A stretch of 14,331 bases of DNA, taken from assembly GCA_964461715.1 (NCBI GenBank), contig CAYWVR010000051.1, forward strand, positions 1 through 14,331, in the 5' to 3' direction. This document shows, piece by piece, positions 1-7,698 of this stretch. Under the pieces are notes generated by a model that saw only the letters and a program-made list of their open reading frames with translations, did no database searches and was not told where the DNA came from. The DNA comes from CAYWVR01 sp964461715. Lineage in GTDB: Bacteria > Planctomycetota > Phycisphaerae > FEN-1346. The position numbers were made by a program, and so were the translations under genes. The stretch's first letter is position 1. Each line of letters opens with the position of its first letter.

Positions 1-2
1 CT

Positions 3-25
3 AGCCGCTTGCGGCTCAGCCTTTT
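3..25 (+). terminator. Hairpin with short T tract upstream of aspA
   Basis: A 6-bp stem (AGCCGC at 3-8, GCGGCT at 11-16, TT between the arms) is followed by CAGCC and four T at 22-25. It could end transcription of a gene left of the window or act between cistrons, since the aspA Shine-Dalgarno begins only 3 nt after the T tract. The core CCGCTTGCGG at 5-14 recurs in the inverted repeats near 13200 and 13277. The stem is short and the window edge hides the upstream flank, so this is tentative. Confidence 0.35.
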
Positions 26-40
26 CCAAAGGGGTCGCGC

Positions 41-1450
41 ATGGCCACCCGCACGGAAACGGACCTCCTGGGCACCCGCCCCGTCCCCGCCGACGCCTTG
101 TACGGCATCGGGACGGTCCGGGCCCTGGAGAACTTCCCCCTCGCGGGCCGCCCCGTCCACCGGGAGCTGGTCCACGCCTACGGGGCCGTGAAGCTGGCCG
201 CCGCCCGCACGAACCACGAACTGGGCCGGTGGGACGAGCCTACCTTCGCCGCCCTCGAGACGGCCTGCGCGGAGATGGCCGAAGGCAAGCTGGACGTGTG
301 GGTCGTCGTGGACGCCCTCCAGGGCGGGGCGGGCACGTCCACAAACGTCAACGTCAACGAGGTCCTCGCGAACCGGGCCCTCCAGCTCCTCGGCCGCCCC
401 CCGGGCGAGTACGCCACCCTGAGCCCCGGCGACGACGTCAACCGCCACCAGTCCACCAACGATACGTACCCCACGGCCCTGAAGGTGGCGGCGGTGCGGC
501 TGGTGCGGCGACTGGAGCGCGAGGTCGTGGCCCTCCTGGAGGCCTTTCAGGCCAAGGAGAAGGCGTTCGCCGACGTTGTCAAGGTGGCTCGGACCCAGCT
601 CCAGGACGCCGTCCTCATCCCCTTGGGACGCGAGATGGGGGCCTATGCCGAGGCCTTCGGCCGCGACCGCTGGCGGCTCTACAAGTGCGAGGAGCGGCTG
701 CGCGTCGTCAACCTCGGCGGAACCGCCGTCGGGACCGGCCTGGCCGCCCCCAGGGAATACATCTTCCGGGCCGTCGAGCACCTCCGCGACGTCACCGGCC
801 TGGGCCTCGCGCGGGCCGAGAACCTTGTCGAGGCCACCCAGAACACCGACGCCTTCGTCGAGGTGAGCGGCATCCTCAAGGTCCACGCCTCAAACCTCGT
901 GAAGGTTTCGAGCGACCTGCGGCTCCTTTCGAGCGGTCCGGACTGCGGCCTGGGCGAGATCCGCCTGCCCGAGCGCCAGCCCGGATCCTCCATCATGCCC
1001 GGAAAGGTCAACCCCGTCATCCCGGAGGCCGCCACGCAGGCGGCGCTCCAGACCATCGCGAACGACCAGGCCCTGACCACGGCCTGCTCGATGGGGAACC
1101 TCGAGCTGAACGCCTTCATGCCCCTTATCGCCGACGCCCTCCTGGGGAGCCTGGACCTCCTGGCCCGGGCCTGCGACGTCCTGCGGCGATTCTGCGTCCA
1201 GGGCATCGAGGCCGACGCCGAGGCGTGCGGGCGGCACGTGGGGGTCGCGACGGCGGTCGTCACGGCCCTCGTCGCCGAGATCGGCTACGATGCCGCCACC
1301 GAGGTCGCCCGGGTGGCCCGCACGGAGGGCCGGACGGTCCGCGACGTGGTCCTGGAGCGGAAGCTCCTGGCGGCCGAGGCGTTCGACCGCCTCGTCTCGC
1401 CCGAGGCCACCATGCGGCTGGGCAGCCCGAGCCGGAAGGAAGCACCGTAG
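41..1450 (+). CDS. aspA: Aspartate ammonia-lyase (aspartase)
   Basis: Cytoplasmic fumarase/aspartase-superfamily enzyme that reversibly splits L-aspartate into fumarate and ammonia. At 469 aa it has the usual length. The superfamily signature GSSIMPGKVN lies at residues 315-324; by family knowledge S316 is the catalytic base and K322 and N324 contact substrate. GTSTNVNVNEV (98-108), QSTNDTYPT (137-145) and RTQLQDA (184-190) read as aspartase: fumarase has TQSN in the first block and His where Q186 sits. The start is supported by AAAGGGG at 28-34, six nt before the ATG. The stop codon abuts the hydF start, so the two are surely co-transcribed. An aspartase gene beside hydF is a recurrent arrangement in [FeFe]-hydrogenase maturation operons; hydE, hydG or the hydrogenase may lie left of the window. 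Fumarase is the main alternative and is less likely on the motifs. Confidence 0.9.
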   Translation: MATRTETDLLGTRPVPADALYGIGTVRALENFPLAGRPVHRELVHAYGAVKLAAARTNHELGRWDEPTFAALETACAEMAEGKLDVWVVVDALQGGAGTSTNVNVNEVLANRALQLLGRPPGEYATLSPGDDVNRHQSTNDTYPTALKVAAVRLVRRLEREVVALLEAFQAKEKAFADVVKVARTQLQDAVLIPLGREMGAYAEAFGRDRWRLYKCEERLRVVNLGGTAVGTGLAAPREYIFRAVEHLRDVTGLGLARAENLVEATQNTDAFVEVSGILKVHASNLVKVSSDLRLLSSGPDCGLGEIRLPERQPGSSIMPGKVNPVIPEAATQAALQTIANDQALTTACSMGNLELNAFMPLIADALLGSLDLLARACDVLRRFCVQGIEADAEACGRHVGVATAVVTALVAEIGYDAATEVARVARTEGRTVRDVVLERKLLAAEAFDRLVSPEATMRLGSPSRKEAP

Positions 1451-2698
1451 ATGCGCCAGACCCCGAAATCCATGCGCCTCCACATCGGCCTCTTCGGCCG
1501 CCGCAACGTGGGCAAATCGTCCGTCCTCAACGCCCTGACGCGCCAGGCGGTCAGCATCGTCTCGGACGTGGCGGGGACGACCACCGACCCGGTCGAGAAG
1601 CCCATGGAGTTGCTCCCCGTCGGGCCGGTCCTCTTCATCGACACGGCGGGGATCGACGACGTGGGGGCCCTGGGCGAGATGCGCGTCGCCCGGACGCGCC
1701 AGGTGTTCGACCGGACGGACGTCGGGGCCATTGTGGCCGAGGCGGGCCGCTGGGACGCCTTCGAGGACGCCATCCTCGTCGAGCTCACCTCCCGCGCGAT
1801 CCCCGCCATCGCCGTCCTCAACAAGGCCGACCTTGCCGAGCCGCGCCCGGAGGTCCTCGCGCATCTGGAGAAGGCCAAGGTCCGCATCGTGCGGACGGTG
1901 GCCCCGGAAGGGCAGGGCATCGCCGATCTTCGCGAGGCCCTCATCCGCAGCGCTCCCGAGGAGTTCATCAATGCCCCGGCCATCGTCGGCGACCTCCTGC
2001 CGCCGGGCGAGCTGGCGGTCCTCGTGGTGCCCCTCGACCTGGAGGCCCCGAAGGGGCGGCTCATCCTGCCGCAGGTCCAGGCCATCCGCGACCTCCTCGA
2101 CGCCGACGCGTACTGCATGGTCGTCAAGGAGCGGGAACTGCGGGACGCCCTCGACCGCCTGCGTCGGCCCCCGCGGCTCGTGGTGACGGATTCGCAGGCG
2201 TTTCTGAAGGTGGCGGGCGACACGCCGCCCGACGTGCCCATGACGAGCTTCTCGATCCTCTTCGCCCGGGCCAAGGGCGACCTCTCGGAGTTCGTCCGCG
2301 GGGCAATGGCCATCGACGACCTCGAGCCCGGGGACCGGGTCCTCGTGGCCGAGGCGTGCACCCACCACCCCATCGGCGAAGATATCGGCCGCGTCAAGAT
2401 TCCCCGGTGGCTGACCCAGTACGTGGGCGGGCGGCTCGAATTCACGACTGTCGCGGGCCGCGATTTCCCGGAGGACGTCTCTGCCTACCGCATGGTCGTC
2501 CACTGCGGGGCGTGCATGTGGAACCGGCGGGAGATGCTCTCGCGGATGATCCGCTGCCGCCGCCAGGGCGTGCCCGTCGCGAATTATGGGATGACAATCG
2601 CCTACACCCTCGGTATCTTTGAGCGGGCCCTGGGGCCGTTCCCGGCGGCCCTGGAGACCTACCGGCGCCTGCGCAAGGAACGCGATGCCCGATCTTGA
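1451..2698 (+). CDS. hydF: [FeFe]-hydrogenase H-cluster maturation GTPase HydF
   Basis: HydF is the scaffold and GTPase on which HydE and HydG build the 2Fe subcluster before transfer to apo-hydrogenase. The 415-aa protein has the expected order: an N-terminal Ras-like GTPase with P-loop G16-S23 (GRRNVGKS), DTAG at 64-67 and NKAD at 124-127; a middle dimerisation region; and a C-terminal iron-sulfur domain. The HydF-specific CxH...HCxxC signature is complete: C303-T-H305, then H351-C352-G-A-C355, with 45 residues between the His residues, inside the range known for the family. GGAAGGAAG at 1434-1442 serves the ATG at 1451; an internal Met at residue 8 is a less likely start. The stop codon overlaps the next gene by 14 nt. 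No hydrogenase or radical-SAM partner is in the window, but HydF has no other known role. Confidence 0.96.
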   Translation: MRQTPKSMRLHIGLFGRRNVGKSSVLNALTRQAVSIVSDVAGTTTDPVEKPMELLPVGPVLFIDTAGIDDVGALGEMRVARTRQVFDRTDVGAIVAEAGRWDAFEDAILVELTSRAIPAIAVLNKADLAEPRPEVLAHLEKAKVRIVRTVAPEGQGIADLREALIRSAPEEFINAPAIVGDLLPPGELAVLVVPLDLEAPKGRLILPQVQAIRDLLDADAYCMVVKERELRDALDRLRRPPRLVVTDSQAFLKVAGDTPPDVPMTSFSILFARAKGDLSEFVRGAMAIDDLEPGDRVLVAEACTHHPIGEDIGRVKIPRWLTQYVGGRLEFTTVAGRDFPEDVSAYRMVVHCGACMWNRREMLSRMIRCRRQGVPVANYGMTIAYTLGIFERALGPFPAALETYRRLRKERDARS

Positions 2699-3335
2699 AG
2701 CCGTCATCTTCGACCTCGACGGCGTCCTCGTCCGCACCGACGGTCTCCATTACCGGGCCTGGAAGGCTCTGGCCGACGCGCTCGGCCTCCCCTTCGACGA
2801 GGAGCGGAACCACGCCCTGCGCGGCGTCTCCCGCGAGGAGAGTCTGCGGCGGATCTACGCCGGCCGCCCCTTGCCGCCCCCCGATGTCTTCGCCGAGCAG
2901 TGCCGCACGAAGAACGCGCGGTACCGGGAGCTGGTGGCCGAAATGACGCCGGCGGACGTGCTGCCGGGGTCGCGCGAGCTTCTGGGGGCCCTCCGCACCG
3001 CGGGCATCCGGGCGGCCGTCGCGAGCGCGAGCAAGAACTGCGAGATGGTGCTCGAGCGGACGCACCTCGCGCGCCACGTGGACGCCGTCGTCGATGGGAC
3101 GGACGTCACGGCCTCGAAGCCCGACCCGCAGGGGTTTCTCCTCGCGGCCGAGCGCCTCGGCTGCCCGCCCCGGGCCTGCATCGGCGTCGAGGACGCCGCC
3201 TCCGGCATCGAGGCCATCCACCGGGCGGGGATGAAGGCGGTGGGGGTCGGCCCCGCCGCCGAGGGGGCGCTGCTGGCGGTCGAAGGCATCGCCGATCTGA
3301 CCGTGCCCCGTCTCCAGGCGCTTCTCAAGGGATAG
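2685..3335 (+). CDS. pgmB: Beta-phosphoglucomutase (HAD superfamily)
   Basis: Converts beta-glucose 1-phosphate to glucose 6-phosphate, normally downstream of disaccharide phosphorylases. The 216-aa protein is a HAD-I enzyme with a helical cap. Motif I FDLDG gives the nucleophile D10 and the acid/base D12. The cap carries HYRAWK (24-29) and GVSREES (47-53), with R50 matching the phosphate-binding Arg. Motif II is ASASKN (113-118), motif III is K145 in SKPDP, and motif IV is E169-D170. From motif II onward these numbers are the same as in the Lactococcus lactis enzyme, which favours a mutase over a generic sugar phosphatase. An in-frame ATG exists at 2619, but 2685 is preferred: AAGGA lies 5 nt upstream and FDLDG then sits at the normal distance from the N-terminus. 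The gene begins inside the end of hydF, so translational coupling is likely. No sugar phosphorylase is visible, so the source of beta-glucose 1-phosphate is open. Confidence 0.9.
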   Translation: MPDLEAVIFDLDGVLVRTDGLHYRAWKALADALGLPFDEERNHALRGVSREESLRRIYAGRPLPPPDVFAEQCRTKNARYRELVAEMTPADVLPGSRELLGALRTAGIRAAVASASKNCEMVLERTHLARHVDAVVDGTDVTASKPDPQGFLLAAERLGCPPRACIGVEDAASGIEAIHRAGMKAVGVGPAAEGALLAVEGIADLTVPRLQALLKG

Positions 3336-3345
3336 GGACGGCCGA

Positions 3346-4695
3346 ATGCCTGCGATCGACATCAGAGACCACGGCGCCGTCGGTGACGGCCAGACCCCGG
3401 ATACCTCCGCCCTCCAGAGCGCCATCGACGCCTGCCACGCCGCCGGCGGCGGGACCGTCGTCGCCCCCGCGGGCGGGGTCTACCTTATCGGCACGATCCG
3501 CCTGAGGAGCTTTGTGACGCTTTACCTCGAGGGCGGGGCCCGCCTCCTCGCCGGCGACGATCCCGACGATTTCTCCGGCGAGCCCTTCGACGCCGCTATC
3601 ATCGCCGAGGATGCCGAGGCCGTCGCCATCACCGGCATGGGCACGATCGACGGCCGCAGCGAGGCCTACTCGACCGAGGGCGAGTACATCCACAAGGGCG
3701 CACGCCGCCGTCCGCACCTCATGGTCCTGACCCGCTGCCGACGCGTGACGCTCCGCGACTTCACGATTCTGAACTCGGCCAACTGGGCCCTCCATCCCGC
3801 GTGCTGCGAGGACGTTGTCATCCACGGTCTCCGCATCTGGAACGATCTCCGGATGCCGAACTGCGACGGCATCGACCCGGACCATTGCCGCCGCGTCCGC
3901 ATCTCGGACTGCCTCGTCCAGGCGGGCGACGACTGCATCGTCCTCAAGAACCGGGCCGAGCACCCCGACGGTGGCCCGACCGAGGACGTCACCGTCACCG
4001 GGTGCACCCTGTGCTCGACCAGCTCGGCCGTCAAGATCGGCACCGAATCCATCGACGACTTCCGCCGCATCGTCTTCGATGCCTGCACGGTCCGCGGTTC
4101 GAACCGGGGCCTCGCGATCCAGCTCCGCGATTCGGGCACCGTCGAGGACGTGCTCTTCTCAAACATGATCGTCCAGACCCGCTACTTCACGCCGCAGTGG
4201 TGGGGCCGGGCCGAGCCGATCTACGTGACGGCCATCCACCGGGCCCCCGGCACGCCCCTGGGGCGCGTTCGCCGCGTCCGCTTCTCGAACCTTCTCTGTC
4301 GCGGCGAGAACGGAGTCTTCATCTGTGGAAGCGAGGATTCGCCCATCGAGGACCTGACGCTCGACCGCGTGCGGATCGAGGTCGTCAAGGACTCGAAGTG
4401 GCCGGGCGGCGTCCACGACCGGCGGCCCTGCATGAGCCCCCGCACCGACTTCGGCATCGAGCCCGAGAAGGACGCCGGCCTCTACGAGCACCCGACCGCC
4501 GGCGTCTTCATCGAGCACGCCCGCCGCGTGGCCCTCCGCCACACCGAGGTCCTTTGGGGCGAGAATCGCCAGGACTACTGGCGGCACGCCGTCGAGGCCC
4601 ACGCGGTGGAGGACCTCGACCTCTCGACCTTTACCGGCGAGGCGGCCGGGGACGGCGTCGAGGCCGTCCACATCGACGACGCGCCGCTTCGCTGA
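3346..4695 (+). CDS. GH28-type right-handed beta-helix hydrolase, no signal peptide
   Basis: Polygalacturonase-like (GH28) enzyme of 449 aa, expected to cleave uronic-acid or rhamnogalacturonan-type linkages; the exact substrate is unknown. The N-terminus (DIRDHGAVGDG) is the typical first strand of the fold, followed by GGGTVVAPAG and a series of beta-helix turns. Active-site motifs seen are NCDGID (172-177, usual NTDG) and GDD (194-196), together supplying the acidic residues. The GHG His motif and RxK motif of classical polygalacturonases are absent: the matching region reads VKIGTES (229-235) and the next strand ends QLRD. The first residues already belong to the domain and there is no leader, so the enzyme is probably cytoplasmic and acts on imported oligomers. 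It begins 10 nt after pgmB, with GGGA at 3335-3338 as a modest ribosome site, and is followed 20 nt later by a second GH28 gene. Confidence 0.88.
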   Translation: MPAIDIRDHGAVGDGQTPDTSALQSAIDACHAAGGGTVVAPAGGVYLIGTIRLRSFVTLYLEGGARLLAGDDPDDFSGEPFDAAIIAEDAEAVAITGMGTIDGRSEAYSTEGEYIHKGARRRPHLMVLTRCRRVTLRDFTILNSANWALHPACCEDVVIHGLRIWNDLRMPNCDGIDPDHCRRVRISDCLVQAGDDCIVLKNRAEHPDGGPTEDVTVTGCTLCSTSSAVKIGTESIDDFRRIVFDACTVRGSNRGLAIQLRDSGTVEDVLFSNMIVQTRYFTPQWWGRAEPIYVTAIHRAPGTPLGRVRRVRFSNLLCRGENGVFICGSEDSPIEDLTLDRVRIEVVKDSKWPGGVHDRRPCMSPRTDFGIEPEKDAGLYEHPTAGVFIEHARRVALRHTEVLWGENRQDYWRHAVEAHAVEDLDLSTFTGEAAGDGVEAVHIDDAPLR

Positions 4696-4715
4696 TTCTT
4701 AAGGAAAGGATGGAC

Positions 4716-6134
4716 ATGCCGCGAACCGTCTTTGAGATCCCCGACTTCGGGGCCGTCCCGGGGGCCCTCGCCACCGGCGCCATCCAGGCCGCCCTCGATG
4801 CCGCCGGCGCGCAGGGCGGCGGGCGCGTCGTCGTCCCGCCCGGCACGTGGACCACCGGCACGCTCCACCTTCGGAGCTTCGTCACGCTCGACCTCGCGAC
4901 CGGCGCGACGCTCCTCGGCGCCGGCGACATCGCCGACTATCCCGCGTCCGACGAGGACCGGCGCGGCGACCGGCACCGCCATCACCTGATCTCGGCGCGC
5001 GGCGTCGAGCACGTGACGATCACGGGCGGCGGGACGATCGACGGGAACGGGCCCGCCTTCTGGAAGCCCCAGACGGCCGCCCGCACCTGGATCGGCGCCC
5101 AGTCGCCGCGCGTCAGCCCCATGATCGATGTCGCCGACTCCTCCGACGTGCGGCTCATCGACGTCAACATCGTCAACTCGCCCGGCTGGACGGTCCATTT
5201 CCTTCGGTGCGACCGGGTGTGGGTGCGCGGCGTGCACCTTCGGAACCACCTGTTCGGCCCGAACACCGACGGTTTCGACGTCAACGCCTGTCGCGACGTC
5301 ATGATCAGCGACTCGCGGATCGAGTGCGGCGACGATGCGATCGTCCTGAAGACCACCCAGGACGCCGGCCGCCCGTGCGAGCGCGTCACCGTCACCGGCT
5401 GCACGATCCGCACGAACTGCGTGGGCCTGAAGTGCGGAACGGAGTCGCACTTCGACATGCGTCAGATTGCCTTCGCCAACTGCGTCGTCGAGAAGAGCAC
5501 CCGCGCCTTCGGCCTCTATGCCCGCGACGGGGGGACGCTCGAGGACATTGCGGTTACGGGCCTCGTCTCGGACACCGACGGCGGTTTCGTCCTCAACCGC
5601 CCGCTGACGATCATCCTCGGCAAGCGCACGCCCGAGTCGCGCCCGGGGCGGGTGCGCGGTGTGCTCATCGGCGACGTCATCGCGCGGACCGACGGGCGGA
5701 TGCTTTTCGTCGGCTCGGACGGCCTCGCGATCGAGGACCTCACGCTTCGAAACGTCCAGATGATCTACCCGGCCATCGACGACCCCGCCGCCACCGCCGC
5801 CGGGGCGAAGAGCAGCCAGTTCGCGGGCAACGCGTCGCTGGAGACCAAGGCCGCCCGCGCGGCCATCGTGGCCGACGGCGTGCGGAACTTCGTCCTCGAC
5901 GGCCTCCAGGTCCGCTGGCCCGAGGGCGACGCGCCGCCTGAAGGGTGGGCGGGCCTCAAGTGCGAGAACGGCTCCGACCGCCGGTACGAATCCGACGCCG
6001 ACGGCTGGCCCGACTTCAGCGTGGCGTACCTTGCGAACGTGCGAGGCGGGCGCGTCGCGTGCCCGCTCGCCCGGCCTTACGGCGACGCCGACAAATACGT
6101 CCTCCGTGAAAGCGAGGTCCGGACCGATGCGTAA
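4716..6134 (+). CDS. GH28-type right-handed beta-helix hydrolase, second copy
   Basis: Second GH28-like protein, 472 aa, clearly related to its upstream neighbour but diverged. FEIPDFGAVPG opens the domain. NTDGFD (183-188) and GDD (205-207) keep the catalytic acids, while LKCGTES (238-244) again replaces the GHG His region. It has longer loops than its neighbour, with extra sequence near residues 90-130 and before the C-terminus. There is no signal peptide, which suggests a cytoplasmic oligosaccharide hydrolase. The frame is open far upstream, but AAGGAAAGGA (4701-4710) sits six nt before the ATG at 4716; the ATG at 4710 overlaps that ribosome site and is unlikely. The last 8 nt overlap the start of the exported beta-helix gene. 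Different substrate specificity from the first copy is inference from the divergence. Confidence 0.88.
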   Translation: MPRTVFEIPDFGAVPGALATGAIQAALDAAGAQGGGRVVVPPGTWTTGTLHLRSFVTLDLATGATLLGAGDIADYPASDEDRRGDRHRHHLISARGVEHVTITGGGTIDGNGPAFWKPQTAARTWIGAQSPRVSPMIDVADSSDVRLIDVNIVNSPGWTVHFLRCDRVWVRGVHLRNHLFGPNTDGFDVNACRDVMISDSRIECGDDAIVLKTTQDAGRPCERVTVTGCTIRTNCVGLKCGTESHFDMRQIAFANCVVEKSTRAFGLYARDGGTLEDIAVTGLVSDTDGGFVLNRPLTIILGKRTPESRPGRVRGVLIGDVIARTDGRMLFVGSDGLAIEDLTLRNVQMIYPAIDDPAATAAGAKSSQFAGNASLETKAARAAIVADGVRNFVLDGLQVRWPEGDAPPEGWAGLKCENGSDRRYESDADGWPDFSVAYLANVRGGRVACPLARPYGDADKYVLRESEVRTDA

Positions 6135-7656
6135 GACGTTCCTCCTGATCTTGCTCCTCGCGACCCCGGTCCTCGGCGCTGCTGCGCCGACCGACGACCC
6201 TGCGGCCCGCTACGGGCTCGAATGGACGGGACAGGTCGCGTGGGATCGCGTCGTGCGCATCGACCAGGTCGAGGGCGCGGACGACGACGCCCGCTTCGCG
6301 GCCGCCCGGGCCAGGCTCGCGGAGAAGGGCGGCGTCATTTTCTTCCCCCCGGGCGAGTACCGATTCCGCGGCGACCTCGTCCTGGCCGACGGCGTCGTTC
6401 TCCGCGGGGCCGACCCGGCCGGCGTCACCGATGCCCGCAAGGAGGGCTACGCCCCGCCGACGCGCTTTCTGTTCCCGAAGTACCAGCCCACGTTCACCGG
6501 CGACGGGACACCCGTCGCGACGGCCTTCAAGGGCATCTACGCCCCGGCCACAGCGTCGAACTGCGGCGTCGTGAACGTGGCGATCGAATACGGGCACGTA
6601 CACTTGGCCGAGGCCGAGGACCACAGCGCCGGCCGCCGGCGCATCGTCTTCGGCTGCTGCCTGCACGCCGCCGCCCGGCCCGACCCGCACGTGCCCGACC
6701 CGGAGATGGGCCAGCACGGGTGGCAGCGGTTCACGGCGCGGCACTTGGCGGCGATCCACGTTTACTCGTCCGAGGACGCCCTCGTGGCGGCCAATCGGCT
6801 CGTCAACTCCTCGGGCGACAACTACGTCCAGAAGGGCTACGTTCTGCGCGCGCGCGGCAAGGAGGCCGGCCCGCTCGTGCCGGCGCGCGGCGTCGTGTTC
6901 GACTACGACAACCGGCCCGGACTGAGCGTCAACAACTACGTCGTGGGCGGCATGGGCGGACGCGACCCGAAAGGCACCCCCGAGACCCATCCCCGGGGAT
7001 TCCGCACCGGACTCCTGATCCGCGAGAACTACATCTATTCCACCGGACGCAACGCCATCGCCTTCTCGGGGGACGGCGTCGTCTGCTCCTTCAACGTCAT
7101 CCGCTTCGCCAAGGACGTCCACCGCTTCACCCATACCGGCCGCCACGAGGCCAGCGGCTCGTCCACGAACTCCAACCGGGCCGTCCAGATGCGCGGCTGG
7201 CGGTGGACCCTCGAGGGCAACGATTACGAGGTCTACCGCAACCGCGTCGGCGACACCTCCATCTTCATCAACGACGGCGAGGGTCTCATGCACGAGGGCC
7301 ACGCCAACGCCGTCCTGTGCGACTCGAAACTCCTGCGCAACCGCGGCAACGCCTATCTTTCCCTCTATAAGACCGCGGGCGTTGACGGGCTCCTCATCGA
7401 GGGCAACGACATCCGCACCCGCGGCGGCATCGCCGCCATCTACGTCAACGCCGACCGAAACTGGGACTCCCACTTCTGCCGCAACGTCCGCATCCTCGGC
7501 AACACCACCGCCGGCTCCGGCATCTACCTGCGGGGCTCGCCCGCCGAGGGCAACGTGATCCGCGGCAACCGCCACGCGGGCCCGGGCGGCACGATTGTCA
7601 ATAGGGCCGACGCCCGGGTCGAGGACAACACGGGGTACGAGGTGGTCGAGGAGTGA
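6127..7656 (+). CDS. Exported right-handed beta-helix protein, family unknown
   Basis: A 509-aa protein with a classical signal peptide: positive MRK, a leucine-rich core (residues 4-16) and a small-residue cleavage region around LGAAA (16-20). The mature N-terminus holds a beta-helix cap like that of pectate-lyase-3 proteins (DDDARFAAARARL, then GGVIFFPPGEYRF, then VVLRGADP). The rest shows repeated NxxxxxxxxxI/V turns typical of parallel beta-helix repeats, for example around residues 297-340 and 415-500. I see none of the GH28 acid motifs, so it may be a polysaccharide lyase, an epimerase-like protein or a binding protein. It starts inside the stop region of the second GH28 gene (8-nt overlap, GCGAGGT upstream), so it belongs to that operon and probably performs the extracytoplasmic step whose products the cytoplasmic GH28 enzymes finish. 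The catalytic type cannot be assigned from sequence alone. Confidence 0.78.
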   Translation: MRKTFLLILLLATPVLGAAAPTDDPAARYGLEWTGQVAWDRVVRIDQVEGADDDARFAAARARLAEKGGVIFFPPGEYRFRGDLVLADGVVLRGADPAGVTDARKEGYAPPTRFLFPKYQPTFTGDGTPVATAFKGIYAPATASNCGVVNVAIEYGHVHLAEAEDHSAGRRRIVFGCCLHAAARPDPHVPDPEMGQHGWQRFTARHLAAIHVYSSEDALVAANRLVNSSGDNYVQKGYVLRARGKEAGPLVPARGVVFDYDNRPGLSVNNYVVGGMGGRDPKGTPETHPRGFRTGLLIRENYIYSTGRNAIAFSGDGVVCSFNVIRFAKDVHRFTHTGRHEASGSSTNSNRAVQMRGWRWTLEGNDYEVYRNRVGDTSIFINDGEGLMHEGHANAVLCDSKLLRNRGNAYLSLYKTAGVDGLLIEGNDIRTRGGIAAIYVNADRNWDSHFCRNVRILGNTTAGSGIYLRGSPAEGNVIRGNRHAGPGGTIVNRADARVEDNTGYEVVEE

Positions 7657-7685
7657 GCCCCTGGCGTCGCCCGGCCCGGGCGCGG

Positions 7686-7691
7686 TAGACT
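7686..7691 (+). promoter_or_regulatory. -10 box placed for a leaderless photolyase mRNA
   Basis: TAGACT (a TANNNT-type -10) ends seven nt before the photolyase ATG, so transcription would begin at or next to the start codon. No Shine-Dalgarno sequence lies in the 42-nt gap and no convincing -35 box is present. A GC-only hairpin at 7668-7682 (6-bp stem, GCC loop, no T tract) lies between the upstream stop codon and this box and may weaken read-through. Confidence 0.4.
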
Positions 7692-7698
7692 ACGGGCC

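Noticed and set aside
229..2622. A 797-codon open + frame across aspA and hydF
   Set aside because: It is extremely rich in Arg, Pro and Gly with no domain and overlaps two well-supported genes; it is a by-product of high GC.
890..2737. A 615-codon open minus-strand frame opposite aspA and hydF
   Set aside because: Composition (Asp, Arg, His, Gly, Val) is that of antisense GC-rich codons, with no recognisable motif and no ribosome site; the + strand genes explain the region.
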